From the NCBI RefSeq assembly GCF_945859705.1, contig NC_079135.1, positions 31,731,679 to 31,795,678 on the forward strand: DNA of 64,000 nt, in the 5' to 3' direction. The notes beneath the pieces are model-generated. The model did not search any database, was not told the DNA's origin, and saw nothing but the letters and a program-made list of their open reading frames with translations. Both the position numbers and the translations under genes were made by a program. The stretch comes from Episyrphus balteatus. Its lineage: Eukaryota > Arthropoda > Insecta > Diptera > Syrphidae. Positions 32,031 through 45,737 of this stretch are shown piece after piece. Each line of letters starts with the position of its first letter. The first letter of the stretch is position 1.

Positions 32031-35000
32031 TTTACAGTCCACTAAATTAGGGTCAGGTAAAATTTTTGAGTAGGTACTTAGTTTTGCAAAAAACGTAATA
32101 TTTTTCTTAAAACAGATGCAGGTGAGTTTAAATTTTTGAATGCAACTATTATTATTATTAGCAGGGATATTCAAGGTTCTACATATATGTATATATATAG
32201 CAAAAGAAAAAATTGAGAATACCTACTTAAGATTTGTAGTCACGGCACATGTAAGACCGTCACAGGGTACAATTTTTTTTGATTTTTGTTTCTAATCCCT
32301 ATAACTTACAAAGTACCTACATCGCGAAAAAATTGTTTTATTATTTTTCTTATTAAAAAATTATATCTTTCAATAAAATAGGAAAACAGGGCGCCATAAT
32401 GCGCGACCCTGACTGAGAGCAAGCATTCCGCAACAATTAATATTTTACTCGAATTAGTAAAATTACTAAACCATGCATTTATTTGAAATTCGTTTTGTTT
32501 TCAAATAAAGTAGGTACATAAATAGATAATACAAAATTAGAAGGAAAGTTCAGAATTTTTTTTGTTACCATCAAGAAATGAATATAATATGATGTTTTTT
32601 TTTTCTTATAATAAAATACATATCAAATAATTTTCTTTTTGACTATTCTACAGGAAAAATTACTTTAATCACTATAAACATAAGGTGCATAGGAACATAT
32701 AAACTTACATAAGTAGAAAAAAAAACTTTTACTAAGTTTCATTGTGGGTGAATTACGGGATGTAGGTTATTATAATAACATCACAAGTAAGAAAAAAAAA
32801 AAAAATTGAAAACTCGGAAATGCTCAAGAAAGTAGTTATTTTAATCGTTTATAATTGTCTTGATTTGTATGGCAACTCGACTAACAAATTTGCTTCTATA
32901 AAGCTTTACAGGTGGTAATGTAGCTCCTGTAAAGCTTTATAGAAGGGATATTGTTTGTTGGGAATGTTCGTTCACTTTTAAATACCAACTTACTTAAACT
33001 TTAAAATATATAGCAAAATAGTCAAAACCCTTTAATTTTTGGAAGTATTTTAGATAGGTAATAGATTTAAAATTAAGTTTTGTCAACTTTACTTACTATA
33101 ACTAATTGTTTTAAGGTTAACCTAGAGTAGAATAAAACAGTTTCAAGTATAAAACTAGTTTAAAAAAAATATCATTTAGTTTGTTTTTAATCAATCAACA
33201 AACAAACTGAAAATTATAGGTAGTTTTTCAGCTGAAAAACTTAAAATAATAAGTTTTACCCAGTAAGCTGCAGTTTTTAAATTTCTTTCCACCATAATGT
33301 ATATAAAAATGTTTGACTTAGGGAAGTTTTTCAATTTCCTATTTCTAATTTCACCCTTTACAAAAATGTCGGTAGAAAGTCTAATAAATATGTTCGCTTA
33401 AATCGTGTTAGCAAAGACACTTATGTATGACTATATGCTATTAGTGTTATCTATATACATTTAAATTCACCTGTTTCAAAATTATCTACAACGCAATCGT
33501 GTCAAAATCTGCTTAGGCAAGCAGCAATAACTAATTTGATTTGTATATTGAATGGACTTAATTCGTTTTCGTTTGGGGGAACACACTGATAACTTTCTAC
33601 GCACCATTTGAAAAGGCCAACGCATATATCTATTAACCTGTATCCCTACCTACATGAAAACCCATTATAATAAATAAATTCAGATCAATTACCATGAATA
33701 GACACTATCGCATCCATCTTTCTTCCTTTTCCATCGGTTTATTTCACATGAAAATCCATAAATAAATTGCTTTCTATAAATAGAACTGTTACACTATCAC
33801 AGTGGGAAACCAACTTTGAACCAATATGTATTACCAATATTGGAAAAATAAAAGCCTCAGGATATTATTTATCCTTTATGTCCTTTATGCATTTTGAATA
33901 CCATGTGTCCATTAACCTTCGTCCGGTTTGTTGTATACATTTACGTATAGAGATGCACCCAAAATGCCTCTCCATCTCCACTATGCTCTGTGGTAAAGCT
34001 TTCACCCAGTTTCAGAGTTCAAAACTTCTAAATATTTATTTGCCTTTCCCCAAAAAACCCTCTCTGTTTCGCATTCTCTACGGGATTACCACCCTCCCCA
34101 AAATGATATGGAAAAAAAGCTTTCTCTCGTTGTATTTCCGAATCGAAGCGCACACACAAATACACACAATTTATTTTGCCATCGGAATATATAGGTCGAC
34201 AAGAACATCCCCAAAACACATTCATCTCTGGAGCCCTTTTCGACATTTCATCGTAACACCGTATCCGTATCGGTCGGTCATTTAACTGTTTTTCGTCTAT
34301 AAATCTTGCTTTTTTTTTACTCATTCGCTATATAACCATACAAAAAGTGTAAGATTTGTTTTTATTCAAAAAAAAAAAAAACCCTCTACTACACATCCTT
34401 CACACACACTTTTACGCTGATTCTTACCAAACCAGCCAGAGAGATAACTGTAAATATTTGTTGTTTCATTTCGGCACTCGCCGTGTACGTGTTATTGATG
34501 TGACATAATGTAGATTGCCTTCGTGGGAGCAATAAGAAAAATAAGCATTTTCTCAAAAAGATTATCACGGATTCTTGTGTGGCAAAGTTTATATAGAAAT
34601 ATAGTTTAACTGTGATATTAACAAAATTATATTTGTTATTTATTCAATTAACTCGCAATATTAAACAAATAAAGCTTTAATTTAACAGTATTTTCGGTAC
34701 GAATATAAAAAATATAGTTGTTTCCTAACCATACGGCGAATATATGTAGAAAAATAATAATACCCTTACAATAATTTACCCGTATATAAAGTATTAAAAT
34801 AAATTATTCATAAAAGGGTATTAATTCCCCTGTGATTAATGTAGCATTTTTTTTTAATAGTTTACACTATCAGTTCGTTAAACCAATTGTGTGCTTAGCT
34901 ATTTTTTTTTGTATATTTATAAAAAAAATAAGCAACCATAAACAGCAATGTAACCCAGCCTTTAATATAAAAATTAATATACTAGTGCTATAGCCATTTA

Positions 35001-35374
35001 TTAAGTGTTCGCATACGTTTTAAGTGCTCATAAGTCGTAGTAACAAATAGTTAACAAAAGTTATCGAATTCCCAAAAACCCCCCCATAGAGATTTAAGGT
35101 CACTTTTGAAGTAGCTACTTTAGCATTTTTTGTGTGTGCATTCGGAAGAAGCTGTCAAAACAAACACAATAAAAAATAACCCCCCCATTGAGGTGGTCAT
35201 AAGCATCTCCCGCCCACTGGGAAGTGACATTGACACAACAACAAGCGTCTCATCTGTCAAAATTAAGCTTTTACAGAAAGTATAAAGCTCATAACTGTCA
35301 TTTCTTGTTCAAAGTTTGATAGTTAGGTGGCGCTATAGACAGTAGTAAAGTTTAACGGTTTTAATATTTTCAAA
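32031..35374 (+). other. Rab26 upstream region and 5' UTR
   Basis: No recognised coding sequence. A hairpin with about 25-bp arms lies at 32888-32948 (TTCTATAAAGCTTTACAGG and its inverse). A less AT-rich patch at 33700-34500 carries opposite open frames of 172 codons (33767-34285 plus, non-ATG start) and 98 codons (34028-34324 minus). Neither has a known domain, and at most one could be real. The last 300 bp before Rab26 hold several TGTCAAA words and probably the 5' UTR. Promoter position not determined. Confidence 0.45.
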
Positions 35375-35770
35375 ATGGCAACTATTCCCGACGATACAAG
35401 TAGCATGAGTGATGACGTTTTCGAGGATCCGGAAACAACTGCCCGCCGTATTGAAGAAAAACGTAGTCAAGAATACCAAGAACAGGAAACGGAACTAGAT
35501 ACTGCAAATACACTAAAAACCGAAATAGAAGATGCTCATCGTACACCATCGCCAAGCGGTTATCCGGGTTACCATCCGCCGCGAGAAGCATTACAGTTAT
35601 ATGGCTTGAAAGCTGATACCGATATGGTTTTGAATACAATCACTAGACGTAATGCGGGGGGAATTGTGAAACAGACCATAGAAGATGATGACCTAGACGA
35701 CGGATGGAAGTCGTATAGATACGAAGAGGAGGATGAAGGACCAGTGTTCGATGATACCATTAATCACAAG
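35375..35770 (+). CDS. Rab26: Rab26 GTPase, first coding exon (acidic N-terminal extension)
   Basis: This exon encodes 132 residues beginning MATIPDDTSSMSDDVFEDPE. It is the long acidic, Ser/Pro-containing N-terminal extension that precedes the GTPase fold in fly Rab26, and ends FDDTINHK. Rab26 is a small GTPase of secretory and synaptic vesicles, linked to vesicle clustering and autophagy. The start has an AAA-ATG-G context and a TAG stop in frame 13 codons upstream. The donor is CACAAG|GTAGGT, phase 0. Continuation to 35788 in the same frame would run into the intron and end at TAG, so the splice is needed. Identification rests on the join to exon 2, which has the Rab signature. The extension itself is low in complexity and conserved mainly among flies. 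Confidence 0.88.
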
Positions 35771-35889
35771 GTAGGTAGAAAGATATAGGTATACCCACTT
35801 TTAACTAAGTTAGTCGCCTTTGTGTGTTGGGAGGAAAAAGTGCAGAGTGTTCTGTATGATGTAATGATGGAAAATTTTTTTGCTTGCAG
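35771..35889 (+). other. Rab26: Rab26 intron 1
   Basis: A 119-bp intron with donor GTAGGT and acceptor TTTGCTTGCAG|ACAATC, phase 0. The size is typical of short fly introns. Confidence 0.88.
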
Positions 35890-36000
35890 ACAATCCTGCT
35901 TGGTGACTCGGGTGTGGGGAAAACGTCATTTCTAGTTAAATACAATACTGGAGAATTTAAAGCTGGATCCTTTTCAGCTACGGTTGGAATAGCATTGAAT
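35890..36000 (+). CDS. Rab26: Rab26 GTPase, second coding exon (P-loop and switch I)
   Basis: This exon encodes 37 residues. It starts TILLGDSGVGKTSFLVKY, the first beta-strand and the P-loop GDSGVGKT (K143, T144 of the joined protein), then GEFKAGSFSATVGIALN with the switch I threonine T163. The SATVGIAL form is characteristic of fly Rab26; most Rabs have a STIGVDF-like sequence. The exon ends AAT|GTGAGT, phase 0. The remaining GTPase motifs (WDTAGQE, NKAD, SAK) and the C-terminal cysteines must lie in later exons. I searched for WDTAGQE-like sequence downstream by eye and did not find it in this window. Confidence 0.93.
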
Positions 36001-36498
36001 GTGAGTACCTACCTACATACCCCATAAAGGTTTTTCAAAGAATAAGGTGGTAACTAAATAATATTGTCGATTGCATTTGCACGTGCTTGATGGAAAGAGT
36101 TATTGCTATAGCAAAACAAAAAAAAACTCCTCATTGCTTTTTAGTGGGAGGAGGATAATAGTATACAGCTTTTGTTGTGGCGCTTTTGTGTGGTGATGAA
36201 AGTATCAGATGGTTATTTAATTAAGGACCACTGACTTAAAGTTAATTAAATAATTTGTGTGTACCTAAGAAGATTTTGGTTTTGCTAAATGCATGTAAAA
36301 AGACACTTCATAAGTCGCAATGTGCGGAGAATTTGTGTGCAGTCATATGTAATTATTATTTTGTGTTTTGAGAAATTTGCTCTGTTTTGTTTTTTTTTGG
36401 TTTTGTTTTAATAAAATTAAAAACATTTTTTAGTAAGTAATTAAAGTCGAGGAAAAAGGAAATAAATACATGATAAAAATAAGACAAAATACTTTACT

Positions 36499-38573
36499 AG
36501 TCGAGTCAAATTAGGCATAAAATTTGTAAAATCTCGGAATCCAGGGAAAGTCGATGCATCTGAAAAACGAGTATAGGACTGCTTTATAAAAGGGTCAAAT
36601 AAGAAAGTTAAAAAAAAAAAATTTCACCGCTCTCGATTACAACAGTTTTTATGGACCGTTAACTGTCATTCCGTATGCAAGCGTTAATCGGAATTGCTGT
36701 CTCATTTTAGATTTTGATCAAACTTTGTAGGGATGTTCTCTAGGACTGTAAGGAAGCAAATCCATGATGATTTAATTTTAAGTTTCGTGGTTTCCCCGCT
36801 ACCCGCATTCGAACTTTTTCAGAAGGTCATTTTTATGTTATTATAACTTTGCGTCTACTAAAGATATCTTTTCGTTTGAAACGCCATTTTAAAGCTTAAG
36901 AATAGTAATTTTTGAATATATATTAAAAAATTACGTAATAATTATCCCTGAATTAAAAATAATTTTTGAAAAACTGGTAATTTTGCTGATTTCTCATGGT
37001 TTTTGACTGGCTCCAGAACCTTGGCTATTATATGTAGGAAGCTTATACTTACCAAATATTAAATATAGATATTTTTCAACAAATTACATCTAAAATGAAC
37101 TCGATGGCTGTACTCCTTATGCAAAAATTTTGAGTTCAAAGTTTTGAGTTTTTTGAAAAAATATTTTCTTTATACTATGATTTTTTACGATTTGACTAAA
37201 GATAGAAATATGAAACTAACAGTGTGTTAAGTTGAAACTTTTAACTTTAAGTCCTCTAAGGGCCAATTTTTCAATAGTCAGTTAAACAGTCAGTTAGTAC
37301 TTATTCCTAAGGATAGAGAAAAAATCAATTTTTCAACAGGCAGATATAGCTTATTCCTAAGAATAAATCTATCTGCTTCTTTCAGAGACGAATAAAATTA
37401 TTCTAAGGAATAATCTCAATAAAAATATTGTGTCAGTTGTCAAAGCTGTTTTGAAAGAATTTTGAAAAAAATACAGTGGAAAACAAGAAAACAAAAACAA
37501 TCATGAATAAAAATGACGTTTAATTTTAAATATTTTTGAATTTGACAATTTTTTTTTGTTATTCTGTAGAATAAATTATTCTTGATTGAAAAATTCAATG
37601 TTTTTATCTGATTGTTTATGAGCCTAATAACTTTATTCGTCGAACAGTTAACTGACTGTTTATTAGAAGATTGAAAAATTGGCTCTAAATAAAATTGTGT
37701 TATTTTCATATCTTCTTAGTGTACCGCTTGTTTGAAAATTCGCAAAAATGCTAAAAAGCCAAAATAACCCTTACTTAAGGCTATGATTGCACTATGTTTG
37801 ACATAAGATAGAAGCATGAAATTAATAGTATATTTAGTTCGTACTCTTAACTTAACACACTGTAAGTTTCACATTTCTTCGTTTAGTCAAATCGTAGAAA
37901 ATGACAGTATACAAATTAGCTTTTTTAAAATACTCAATACTTTGAACTTAAAATTTTTGCATAAGGAGTACAGCCATCGAGTTCATTTTAGATGTAATTT
38001 GTTGAAAAATATCTATATTTAATATTTGGTAAGTATAAGTTTCCTACATATAATAGCCAAGGTTCTGGAGCCAGTCAAAAACCATGAGAAATCAGCAAAA
38101 TTACCAGTTTTTCAAAAATTATTTTTAATTCAGGGATAATTATTACGTAATTTTTTAATATATATTCAAAAATTACTATTCTTAAGCTTTAAAATGGCGT
38201 TTCAAACGAAAAGATATCTTTAGTAGACGCAAAGTTATAATAACATAAAAATGACCTTCTGAAAAAGTTCGAATGCGGGTAGCGGGGAAACCACGAAACT
38301 TAAAATTAAATCATCATGGATTTGCTTCCTTACAGTCCTAGAGAACATCCCTACAAAGTTTGATCAAAATCTAAAATGAGACAGCAATTCCGATTAACGC
38401 TTGCATACGGAATGACAGTTAACGGTCCATAAAAACTGTTGTAATCGAGAGCGGTGAAATTTTTTTTTTTAACTTTCTTATTTGACCCTTTTATAATGCA
38501 GTCCTATACTCGTTTTTCAGATGCATCGACTTTCTTTGGATTCCGAGGTATAAAGCTAATTTGACTCCACTAT
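36499..38573. mobile_element. 2-kb palindromic element in the Rab26 intron
   Basis: The left arm from about 36499 (TCGAGTCAAATTAGG) is mirrored at the right end (CTAATTTGACTCCACTA, to 38573). The arms of about 750 bp are nearly identical: for instance AAAGGGTCAAATAAGAAAGT and its inverse at about 38475, and GCAAGCGTTAATCGGAATTG and its inverse near 38390. The left arm is followed by a 426-bp MITE with its own target duplication, so the unmirrored centre is partly younger insertion. No transposase seen. Confidence 0.85.
37260..37685. mobile_element. PIF/Harbinger-like MITE with TAA duplication
   Basis: Starts GGGCCAATTTTTCAATAGTC and ends GATTGAAAAATTGGCTC. TAA is repeated at both flanks (37257-37259 and 37686-37688). 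The three-base TWA duplication and GGGCC-type ends are typical of PIF/Harbinger elements. The interior has mirrored AACAGTCAGTTA and TTATTCCTAAG words. No coding capacity. Confidence 0.8.
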
Positions 38574-39269
38574 ACATCGATAAGATAAGAAAATTAGTTG
38601 ATTTTAATTTGAAATTTTTTTTTGAGGATTCTATACAAGGTGTCCCACAGTCACCGCCCCAAATAAAAACCATGGATTCCTGAGGTCATTTTAAGTCGAA
38701 AAACTTAAGAGGTAATTTTCTCGTTTTCGTCCCGTTTTCGAGTTACCAAAGTTTTTATGATTTTTGCTCTCTTGTCCTTTAACTGGCCTTATCTTTGCCA
38801 AACTACGTTTGATTTGAAAGATTTTTTTTACGACCAATCAAGAATTTATTACAGTTTTAGTTTGTCTCAAAACTTTTTTTCCTGCGGACAACCGTTTCTC
38901 CACAATTTTGCATCAAACACAATTTTCTTCGTTTTTAAGTTGTTTTTTACACTTTCATATCATTTAAGTCAAAAAAACACGTTAATGAGTATTAATTTTT
39001 TGTGCTTTTTATTAAAGCCCCGTTTATTTTCATAAAGAAAATAAGTTTTATTTCATAAAAAAGGCTACTGAAAGTAATTAAAAAAAAAAAAACAAACTGA
39101 GTGAATTAAAAAAAATAATAATTTTTAAATAAAAAATTAATTTAAATGAATTAAAACTTTTTCTGAGCTTTATCTATTTGTTCTTTTCTTAACCACAATA
39201 GCTCAGAGAAAGTTTTTAATTCATTTAAATTAATTTTTTATTTAAAAATTATTATTTTTTTTTAAATTT
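38574..39269. repeat. Unclassified repeat with an AT-rich hairpin
   Basis: Contains GGTGTCCCACAGTCACCGCC, which looks transposon-derived, and a hairpin with arms of about 65-70 bp at about 39106-39171 and 39201-39266 (AATTTAAATGAATTAAAACT and its inverse), separated by about 30 bp that include CTTAACCACAATAG. No coding sequence. Confidence 0.5.
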
Positions 39270-42200
39270 GTTTTTTCAATTTCAGAGTTACAGTACCGCA
39301 AATTGTGTGTTTTTTTATATTTTAAATATTTTAAACAACCCTTAGAGTTAAGTGCGGAATTACTGAGAATGAGATACTTTGCGGTTCTCTTACTCTGAAA
39401 GTATAACTCCTAGAGAAAAATGATGTCCTAGAAAAAGAAAGATTAATTAATTTCCAATCTAAAAAGTCCTTTCTAGTTTTCTGTCCGACTAGTCTTTCTC
39501 GAGATATTGAGACAAATGCGTTTTTCAAAATGGCGGTCGCCTCACAAGACCAAACAATACGCAATCTGAGATTTGTACTTGGGATAAACCCCTCTTCAAT
39601 ACTGCATTCAAACTTAGGTGACGTCATAGCTTTTTCCAGATTTTTCCCCATTGACTGAACTATAGTTTCTATTCTTATTATTTAATAGGCATATTTCAGC
39701 GTTTTTGTGCATATTGCTTATTATAAGGTTTTTGTATGTTTTATAGAACTATTTTATATATAGAATTAAAGGTAACACATTAAGCTATCGAAAAATTCCA
39801 AAAAAAAGTGCATGTCACCACTGAATATTTTGATATTTCGATGTGCCAAATGCCTCGCTTAAAAAAATCACCTTTTTAGAAGTAAATACCTAATATGAAT
39901 TATTTTTTTTTTACAAAAAAAAAAAACTTTTGATACAGATTTATAGACAAGAGAAATACCTTTCATTTGATACCAATATTATTTCTCCACACCCATTATT
40001 ACGCATTCTACGATTAATTGTTCGAAAAATTTGCTGAAATCTTGATTGTGAAATCCGAAACTTCAAACTCAAATATCTCCAAAACCCCACTAACGAATTT
40101 GAAAATATTTTACCCACGTAATGTCCTTACCGTCACCTTTCATTTGATACCAATTTCGTTAGTGAACACACTGGGCCCAAGCTCCATAGAAAAATGTGCC
40201 ATCTCCTTTTCACTTTTTCAAATTTGTGAATCTAAAAAACAGCTAAAAGAGGTTGTAAAGTGATCTATTTGAGACTTGAGATTCAATAATATGGATTCGA
40301 GATTCAAAAATCTGAATCTCGATTTTTATCAAGATTTACAAATAGGTGCAAGCACACGCACTTTCAAACACACTTCTCTGTTTGACATTTGCTGAACATT
40401 TGTTATTGTTTTATTTTAAAAAGTTAAGTTTATATGAAACCATTTCGTTAACAATTACAAAACTAGATTTCATCTACTATTTACTAGGAAAAATCTGAGA
40501 TTTTTACAAAAAAAATTTCAAAAATTTCAATTTCAATCTTTCGACCCTGCATATAAACGGGCCACCAAATCAACTAAAATACCCCACAATATGTCAAAAA
40601 CTTATCCGAAAACGAAACCAAAAAAAAAAAAATCAATTTTTGAACAAATGCAGATGGATATAATGGAAAATCAGGAAAATCCATTTTTAGCAATTTCATT
40701 TGGTTTGTTTTATTTCTAAAGTTTCAAAAATAAATTAATTATGCGTAAAAACTACTCAAAAATACTCTTGAATAAAATTCGTTTTTTTTGTTTTTTTTTT
40801 TTTTATAATCTGACAGCTAGACAGCTGCGAAGTGGCAACTGCGGATAGATTCATAATGCATACAAAAATTCAAAACTACCCACAAATAAAACTGAGAATT
40901 TTTTTAAGTAAACCAAAATATACTTTTTTGATAATATTTTTTAATATTTAATATATTAATTGAAATCTGAAGTCGAAAAAAAATCTGTGACGTCACGTTT
41001 TGTTGATAAAAAATCATTATGAACTTCTTATATCTCAAAAACGTCATAGATTTTATCAGAAGTGATAAATGTTTGAAGAGAGCAAAACTCTAAAAAAACT
41101 ACAAATTCAAAAAGAAAATCTTCTTCTATTTTGTAAAAAAAATTATGTTAGAAATTGCAGATCGAAGGTTTTGTAACAGGAAGTAACTTTGCTCTTAATG
41201 ACACTTCCTTCACAGAAAGTATACCATGACATGAATTGTTTTTTTTTTATCACATTTAACTAACAGTATTTTAAAGACATTTTCTTCAAAAACTTCTATA
41301 CATGCCTTATTAAAAATTGAAAAAAAAAGATCGGAATATTCATTTATGGTCATTGACAAGAATCATATTTTTAAAAGTAGAAAAATCGACGAAAAAGACG
41401 TCAAGATTACATTTGTATAGTTTTATTTTAGGAAATAATTTTTTTCTTCGTAGACATCATCATTCTGTTTTATTTTGATATGTTGAAAAATTTAGCTTTC
41501 ATGCAAATCGGCATGAAAAATTTAGATAAAAGGGACTCAGCACTTTCTATTTAAGCCTTATCGCTATTCAATTCTGTTCCATTCCACCTTTTTGGTGTAA
41601 ACATTTTGTTTAGTAAATATATTCACGCAGAAAAGAAATTTTTTTTTTAAAGAATTCAATGTAACGTGAATAATAACAAAAAGTCCTTGAATAAAAACTT
41701 TGGAAGTTGAGAAATATATTTTTATTCAATGAACCGATTGATTGCTTTTTCCCAGGTAGGTATACAAAGATAATATTGTTAAGATTTGAAGCAAATAATT
41801 CACCTCCATTATTCCAGGCTCTTTCATTAATGATATTATAAGCTTTAACACACATACATATATGAACGCATAAACTCTACGTCAATATTTACGCTTACTT
41901 AAGACAAGCATTAAATCCACCAAATCCAATTAAGTCACCAAAGTGTTTTCAAAATTAGCACTCCAAACAACGCAATAATCAGTTTGTACGGAATTCAAAA
42001 CCTCACGTATGTACATTTATATGTATACTCGTATATATTTTTATAATAAAAGTATATATATTTTTTGTGTTTTGTTTTTGTTTTTTAATCAAAATGTAGA
42101 ATTTTGCCTGTTGACAGCACAACATCCGCAATATATAGAAAAGCACCACATGTTCGTGGTAATGGTTGTAGTTGGCACACACACTCCCCTTTTACCCAGG

Positions 42201-43738
42201 AAATCTAAATGATGGCAAACCCAGGCATACTCGGGTTGTTGTTGGGGTAGGCGTGATGGGTTTGTTTTTTCATTGCCAAAGCATTAATCCAGCTTTTACC
42301 TTAGTACCAGAGAATATAGTAGCACCATAGAGCGAGGTTAATGCAGAGCATGGTTACGCTTTGTTGCGTTTATTTCCTAAGTCCATCAATATTTTTCAAT
42401 GCTCATGTCCAATTCAAGGTTACAGGGATTAAATCACTATTATACAGCATCAGTATCTACTTTTAATAATAATTCCAGTCATAAGCAAATGGCAAATATT
42501 GTTTTACAACAACCAACACGAAAATCAATGTTCCCATACCCCAGTTGATATGTCTGCTAATGGCTTTTTGAAATTGATACCTTTTAAAGTGGTGTTATTT
42601 TATATTTTTTGCTAGCATATTTTAAAAGTGTGCTGAATTAATTAATTTTTGTTGGAATTTTAAAATACATAGTTGAGATTCTCTTTCAGTTTTTATAAGT
42701 TTTTTTTTTGTATGCCATCAAATAGCTCGTTGTTTGTTTTCCAGTTCTAAATGATTTTTTTAATTTTCTTAGCTTTAGAATTTTGTATGAAAAAAAATTA
42801 AAAAAGGCCTGTCAGTTTAATCAGTTGGTCAGTTTTTAATCAATATAAACATTTTCCATCAGAAAAAAAATGTTACGCATACACCACAGTGACCCAATGC
42901 TTAATAGTTTATACATATACTTTGCTGCATCTTTGTCAATTTTTATTTGTTATCTAATTTTAAGGTATCACATTAAAGTAGACATAACAACCACTTTTTC
43001 TATAATCTTTCCCTTGGGTTTTAAAGCTATTAAGGATAGCGTTTTTGAAGAAATTTTTTCCTAGAAAATTGTGTAGGTATGCATTAGTGATCAAGAGAAT
43101 ATTGGTGGTGTCCAAATAATTGTAGGGACTTTCGATTGGCTACACTGTAACCCACAGTCACGTTATGAAAAGGGCCTTCATTAGACCAGTAGTGTTAATG
43201 AACACCTTTTTTGTGTACTTTGCAGTTACCTATCAGAAGAATCGATTTTGCGAGAAGTAAATTGCTATTTTCAAGCTAAGCGTCGATTTTTTTGGGTTAA
43301 ATACGGAAAGTACCAAATCAATCCTCTGGAAAATATGTCGTTTCATTAGTCGTTAATGTTTTGAATAGACAAATTAGCCCAGGAAAAATAGACTTTTCAA
43401 GGAAAAAATTGTGATAGGCTGATTTTTTGTATACAGGTTGGTATTGAGGTGATTTACAATCTGTGAAAAGTCCGGAAAGTTCCTCTTTCCTGCTAGACCC
43501 GTTATAGTGGATCAAAGGTCATAAAAACGGGTTTTTCGTTTCTAACTCAAAAACAGTACGATTAAGAAAAAAAAAAAATAAGTTCTACAAGCATGTAGCT
43601 ACGTTAATTTTACATAAAATTGTCCTCAGAAGTTTTCTTGTATCACGTGCCGTTTAGAAATTACAGTACTTTAAATGTTCGTATCTACCCCAAAAGTATG
43701 CAATTAAATGTCGTTCTAAATTGACTTCTGTACTATGT
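39270..43738. other. Unassigned AT-rich DNA in the Rab26 intron
   Basis: The stretch includes repeat-like wording at 39930-40200 (TACCTTTCATTTGATACCAA, twice) of a kind common in insect transposon remnants. Nothing codes convincingly. The 106- and 81-codon frames at 39331-39651 and 40018-40263 have no known motif. Confidence 0.45.
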
Positions 43739-43915
43739 TTACACTGGTTTACAAGGGTTTTGTTGCCGAAACAAAAATATACTAAACTTGAATCCGAAGC
43801 CAGAAAAAATTAATCAGCTCCCGTTTTTTTTTACACTTCAGAAATTTCCGATGTAGTGAGCTTAAAGCAAGCTACGATCTACAATTAGAGGTTTTTGAAA
43901 TATTACCGTCAAAAA
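43739..43915 (+). mobile_element. Partial copy of the 31033-32030 palindromic element
   Basis: The sequence ACACTGGTTTACAAGGGTTT, then GTTGCCGAAACAAAAATATA and AATCAGCTCCCGTTTTT, occurs in the same order as in 31320-31440. About 40 bp is missing after ATATAC compared with that copy, and there is extra sequence before the final block. A decayed relative. Confidence 0.7.
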
Positions 43916-44154
43916 TAGATTTTTGTACAAAATCGTTTTTGGAACCAACATTTCTTTTAAAGAACTTCATCCTTAACTGTGAATAGTTTTGCATCTATTG
44001 GTTTGAATATGTTTCTGATTTCCTTAAGGTATCCTCTAAAATAAGAAAGCTGCATTACCGAACAAAATTGGTAGGTAATTGGTTTTCCATATTCAAGAAG
44101 TGCTCTGACAGATCTTCTGAATCAACTGCGTTACTATGGTCAGGTTCATAAGAG

Positions 44155-44235
44155 AGGGCCTAAATATTTAGTCAAGTTTCGGGGTTCTGATTGGCTGTCA
44201 AACAAACAATTAGGTTGACTAAATGTTTAGGCCCT
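44155..44235. mobile_element. 81-bp MITE, AGGGCCTAAATATTTAGTCAA ends
   Basis: The 21-bp ends AGGGCCTAAATATTTAGTCA and TGACTAAATGTTTAGGCCCT are nearly exact inverses. The centre is only about 40 bp. Target duplication unclear. Confidence 0.7.
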
Positions 44236-45737
44236 AACATTTCCTAAACGTGTCCAATGTTCCCTTAATTGTCTTTGGAAGGCTTTGGTTTTTGAAATCT
44301 AAAGCATAGCTATGCTCCTTTTAATATTGATAAGGTTTCCGATCCTTTTTTTAAGAACCGACCACAATTTTCAGTTCTCTTTCAATCTTTTTCGTTGTTA
44401 TACTGGGAAGTTTTTAAGACATCACATGAAATGAAACAAACTTTGTATCTGTAAACCTCAATTTCAGTCAATATGTTTTCAGAATAAATTTCAAAATACA
44501 GAAACATACTTAAAAACAACAAGTACGTGCGACCTAAATACCTAGTTTAACATAATAATCAACAAACACAAAATAAGTGGGAACACACAAAATATCTATT
44601 TATTCGGTTTTAATTGACCGACTTTTCTGAAAAGTTTCTGATGAAGGTATGCCTTTGCGCATTCCCTTACCAAAAGAATTTTTGTTTTATTAGAAACCCA
44701 GGTCCAAGGTTAGGCTGACTGCTGTTCTTCACTTCAGCTAATTAATTTGAAATTTGACAGAACTTAGCACAACGTATACAGAAAACAGAACATGAAACCC
44801 AACAGTTTGGCTTGCAGCTGCTGTACTGGAGTGACCACAAAATTTCCTTCGTTCCTACGTTCGTCGGTAAATTGTTCAGTCGTCGTCAAATTGAAGTCGA
44901 CTGACTGTGCCATGATGATATACAAAACCCTTTTCGAATACGCGTGTACACAAGTTTATGTTATTATTTGCCCTTCAAAATGAATACCTGGGTTTTTAGA
45001 AAACTTACTACATGCTTTATAATACACTCGCACTAATAACTGCTCTGCAGCTTGTCTCTCTCTCGATAGAGTAATTTATGTGTATGCTTAAACAGACGTT
45101 GCCCTTGGTTACCTACCAACCTACATGGACATATACATAGATGGGAAAAATATATATCCAGCACTTTGCATGCTCAAATCCGATCAATATTGCACAGAGT
45201 TCAAGTTCTATTTATGGAATTTGCTGAGCAGAGGTCGCCGCAGGATGTAGTAAAATTGCAATGCATTGTACCAGTATATTTACCTATACTACATCCACGA
45301 GGATGAATGAACAAAACAAACATAAAAGTGTAGGTGGAAGAAGTGGGATGGTTATGTTGGAAAAATAATTCTGTCTGCTGCTGTGAGTAAAAGGAGACAC
45401 GACTTCCTTCTATCGTTTGAGCATAACAGCTATACAAAAAAAAATTTATGTTAAGATTAAAATATTTTTTTTTTTTTGTAAAAAAAAAATGAACAAGGAC
45501 TTTGCTTCAAAGGAAAGAGCAACACATCACTCACATGTTAGCAGAAAAAAAAATGCATAAAGCTTATTCGATGAGTTTCAATTTTACTAAGAATAAAATT
45601 CACGATACGTTAATACTTTTATTGTGAAAGTTGTGTAGAATATAAAAACATTTAAGTAGAAAGTTTTTGAAAAAAATTGTATAGTTTTTTAAGAAATTTA
45701 AGAAAACATATATAAGCTTTTGAGATGTTTTCGATTA

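Noticed and set aside
33767..34324. 172-codon plus and 98-codon minus frames upstream of Rab26
   Set aside because: They overlap each other, lack known motifs, and the longer one has a non-ATG start. Listed only as part of the upstream region.
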